DNA from: Actinomycetota bacterium
Lineage (GTDB): Bacteria > Actinomycetota > Geothermincolia > Fen-727 > Anoxymicrobiaceae
Assembly (NCBI GenBank): GCA_018894655.1
Contig: JAHIPE010000263.1
Span: 1 to 8,916 of the forward strand
Length of the DNA: 8,916 nucleotides
Direction: 5' to 3'
Part shown: piece by piece, positions 7,511 through 8,916 of the stretch
How the letters are laid out: each line of letters begins with the position of its first letter
How positions within the stretch are numbered: the stretch's first letter is position 1
Made by a program: the position numbers and the translations under genes
Notes under the pieces: model-generated
Seen by the model: the letters and a program-made list of their open reading frames with translations, nothing else
Databases searched by the model: none
What the model was told of the DNA's origin: nothing

Positions 7511-7571
7511 CGACCGTTCTCCGCCCTCTCCCTTTTCCTCTGCCTCCTCCTCTTCTTCCCTGTCGCCCAAG

Positions 7572-7877
7572 TCAGTCCCCCTCCATGACCTCGTCAACCA
7601 GTTCCTTTATCTTCACCCTGGCCTTCTCCAGTGCCTTCCTCCCCGCCGGCGTGGCGTGGTAGTACTTGCGCCTCCGGCCGCCCTCGACCCTCTCGGTCAT
7701 TCGCAGGTACCCCATCTTCTCCAATCGATGCAACGTCGGGTACAGCGTTCCCGGGCTCACGTTATAGCCGTGGGTGGCTATCTCGCGGGCTATGTCGGAA
7801 CCACATATCTCGCCTTCGTGGACCGCGTGGTAGAGGATATGTATCTTGATGAACCCGGCGAAGAACTCGCGCTCCAT
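7572..7877 (-). CDS. PadR-family transcriptional regulator
   Basis: A 101-residue winged-helix DNA-binding protein, the typical size of short (subfamily 2) PadR repressors. GFIKIHILYHA (8-18) starts helix 1, GSDIAREIATHGYNVSPGTLYPTLHRLEKMGYL (26-58) is the helix-turn-helix with the family hallmark SPGTLYP-x-LHRLE, and EGGRRRKYYHATPAGRKAL (65-82) is the wing with its R-KYY-x-T-x-x-G core. A C-terminal helix (83-98) would dimerise. The ATG at 7877 is preceded by an AGGTAAGGTG purine-rich site. It probably represses its own operon, which includes the MFS gene, and is released by the exported compound; this is family-based inference. An AT-rich dyad lies directly upstream. Confidence 0.95.
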   Translation of the reverse strand: MEREFFAGFIKIHILYHAVHEGEICGSDIAREIATHGYNVSPGTLYPTLHRLEKMGYLRMTERVEGGRRRKYYHATPAGRKALEKARVKIKELVDEVMEGD

Positions 7878-7890
7878 GTCACCTTACCTA

Positions 7891-7921
7891 ATTATGTATC
7901 CCGATATCGCGATACGATATC
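7891..7921 (-). promoter_or_regulatory. padR promoter region with dyad operator candidate
   Basis: CATAAT (complement of 7891-7896) is a plausible -10 for padR; the -35 is poor, which suits a regulated promoter. Over the -35 and spacer lies GATATCG (7903-7909), 5 nt, CGATATC (7915-7921), with a nested 10-bp palindrome TATCGCGATA (7905-7914) and GTATC/GATAC arms (7896-7900, 7911-7915). This cluster is the best candidate for a PadR autoregulatory operator. Confidence 0.55.
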
Positions 7922-7953
7922 AGTATTCAGCCCGGCTGTCAACATGGGCTTTG

Positions 7954-8073
7954 TCAGGTCCCGGTGCTCAAGGCGTCCGTTGCGTTTGTACCTGGGTGTG
8001 CCGGCGAAAACCGACGTTCATCTGGCTGTACGGCGTCGTTGTCTGCGGTTCGCAGCCAAGGTATCGCTGTCAT
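7954..8073 (-). CDS. Possible 39-residue small protein, function unknown
   Basis: A minus-strand frame starting MTAIPWLRTADNDAV and ending DALSTGT. The ATG at 8073 has an excellent Shine-Dalgarno, GGAGGGG (complement of 8083-8089), 9 nt upstream, and a promoter-like pair a little further up. The protein has no membrane segment and no motif I recognise; it is hydrophilic with charged and Thr/Ser-rich stretches. It lies 76 bp upstream of padR on the same strand, but the padR promoter and dyad sit between them. The frame extends upstream to 8238, but the ribosome site argues for 8073. It may be a genuine small gene, a leader, or chance; the translation signals are the only support. Confidence 0.33.
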   Translation of the reverse strand: MTAIPWLRTADNDAVQPDERRFSPAHPGTNATDALSTGT

Positions 8074-8097
8074 GATGTCGCTCCCCTCCGGTACTAT

Positions 8098-8124
8098 ATT
8101 GTAGGAGTGACTAACCGGTGTCCT
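8098..8124 (-). promoter_or_regulatory. Candidate promoter for the small ORF
   Basis: On the minus strand AGGACA (complement of 8119-8124) and TACAAT (complement of 8098-8103) lie 15 bp apart. The -10 is good; the -35 has four matches and short spacing. The start would be near 8091, giving a very short leader carrying the GGAGGGG site. Confidence 0.35.
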
Positions 8125-8136
8125 GTTGGACGACGT

Positions 8137-8164
8137 AAGGACCCTGGCAACAGCCGGGGTCCTT
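8137..8164. repeat. Strong 12-bp hairpin, possible terminator
   Basis: AAGGACCCTGGC and GCCGGGGTCCTT form a 12-bp stem with one G-U wobble (plus-strand RNA) and an AACA tetraloop. A run of T is lacking on both sides (plus side continues TTGCCTT), so it is only a weak candidate for rho-independent termination. It sits between divergently oriented genes. Confidence 0.6.
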
Positions 8165-8490
8165 GCCTTACCCCGGCATTCCCCTTTGATCTGCCACCCG
8201 TTAAAGGCAATATCCGCGTCTACACTGGGTTCTCGCAACCAGCGAAGCGCCGGCGGCTTGCCGGTTCCCAGTAGGGCTCTCCGCTATGCCATGTGTTAAG
8301 ATGAATAAGCATGATTGGGAATATGTGGTTACTATGCGGGTGCAAGAGTCCAGTCCCTCTGTAGAGTAGAGACTTCTGGTACAACTCCAGGCTTTTGGCT
8401 ACAATGCCATCGGGTTGAAGTGGGAAAGGGCTGAGTAGTTACCCAAGAAGACCCTAATATCATCCAGTAACAACTACGGAGGTAGCGACT
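8165..8490. other. Upstream region of the surface-protein gene, with a second hairpin
   Basis: No gene is seen. A second fold at 8224-8272 joins ACTGGG (8224-8229) to CCCAGT (8267-8272), then AACC (8237-8240) to GGTT (8263-8266), then AAGC (8245-8248) to GCTT (8256-8259), with a 7-nt bulge and a 7-nt loop. Promoter calls are poor: TACAAT appears at about 8400 without a good -35. No known riboswitch class was recognised. Confidence 0.5.
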
Positions 8491-8916
8491 ATGCGAAATA
8501 AGCGAATCCGCCACTTCGCTATCGTTGATAAAATCATGGTACCAGGGCTGATTGCCATGGTAGTGTATCTATGCTTTGTTCAAGGGGCCCTGTCTTGCTC
8601 GTGCACACTCCCGGATAAACCTTCAAAAGCGGGTACAGAAAACGGCTCCTACACCTCCTGGCACCTGGCAGAGGGCTCCACCGGAGGCGACTTCGAGACA
8701 TGGGTGCTGGTCCAGAATCCCAACAGCTCGTCCGCTGAGGTGACCCTGACCTACATGACCCCGACGGGAGCGGTAAGTGGACCTTCTGCAACCATCCCGG
8801 CCGAGTCCAGGGAGAGCTTCAACGTCGCCGATACCGTTCCCGGACAGTGGGAGGTTTCCACCGAGGTCACCTCCAGCGTGCCGGTGATAGCCGAAAGGGC
8901 CATGTACTGGGGGGAA
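8491..8916 (+). CDS. Start of a secreted or anchored surface protein with an actinobacterial repeat module (3' end outside window)
   Basis: An open frame of 142 codons with no stop before the window end. ATG 8491 is supported by GGAGG (8478-8482) with an 8-nt spacer. The N-terminus is basic (residues 2-8), followed by a hydrophobic stretch about 17-34 ending GALSCSC, which looks like a signal peptide or anchor; the lipobox is imperfect (ALSC), so lipoprotein status is uncertain. From about residue 55 comes a module running SWHLAEGSTGG, FETWVLVQNPN, TLTYMTPTG, PAESRESFNVADTVPG, PVIAERAMYWG. I recognise it as a beta-rich domain, often tandemly repeated in extracellular proteins of anaerobic Actinobacteria. 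Its ligand is unknown to me; adhesion or cell-surface structure is a guess. More modules probably follow outside the window. Confidence 0.85.
   Translation, partial: MRNKRIRHFAIVDKIMVPGLIAMVVYLCFVQGALSCSCTLPDKPSKAGTENGSYTSWHLAEGSTGGDFETWVLVQNPNSSSAEVTLTYMTPTGAVSGPSATIPAESRESFNVADTVPGQWEVSTEVTSSVPVIAERAMYWGE

Noticed and set aside
8118..8138. A six-codon leader peptide (GTG start) before the 8137 hairpin, as an attenuator
   Set aside because: The spacing to a Shine-Dalgarno is long, no T tract follows the hairpin and the next plus-strand gene is 350 bp away.

Overview
The window is GC-rich and looks like chromosomal DNA of an anaerobic actinobacterium. The main clue is the right-edge gene: its W-x-LAEGSTGG-x-FETWVLVQNPN / AERAMYWG module is one I associate with surface proteins of deep-branching anaerobic Actinobacteria (OPB41 and Geothermincola-like lineages). 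That placement is inference from memory. I see no phage genes, transposases, CRISPR arrays or replication origin.

Left part, plus strand: the window opens inside a long gene for a biotin-dependent carboxylase of the pyruvate carboxylase type (3-3173). It has the end of biotin carboxylase, a carboxyltransferase, a biotinyl domain and an unusual C-terminal four-cysteine zinc ribbon. After a 123-bp gap with a near-consensus promoter comes bioY (3297-3893), the substrate-binding subunit of a biotin transporter. Biotin uptake therefore sits beside an enzyme that needs biotin.

Middle: about 440 bp without a convincing gene (3894-4332) hold a large inverted repeat and a run of ten G. Then, all on the minus strand, come a tRNA with anticodon CAT and encoded CCA (4333-4408), an orphan membrane sensor histidine kinase (4507-5943) and a leader region of about 360 bp with a candidate promoter.

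Right part: a minus-strand pair of a PadR-family regulator (7572-7877) and an MFS transporter (6308-7510) looks like a self-regulated efflux operon. A dense GATATCG/CGATATC dyad lies over the padR promoter region. A possible 39-residue small gene (7954-8073) with its own promoter and strong Shine-Dalgarno lies upstream. A divergent intergenic region with two strong hairpins leads to the start of a secreted or anchored surface protein (8491 to beyond the window end).

Most of this is ordinary chromosomal content. The points worth a second look are the zinc-ribbon fusion on the carboxylase, the padR operator, the structured DNA at 4058-4121 and 8137-8272, and the small ORF. I found no convincing evidence for a wholly new system.
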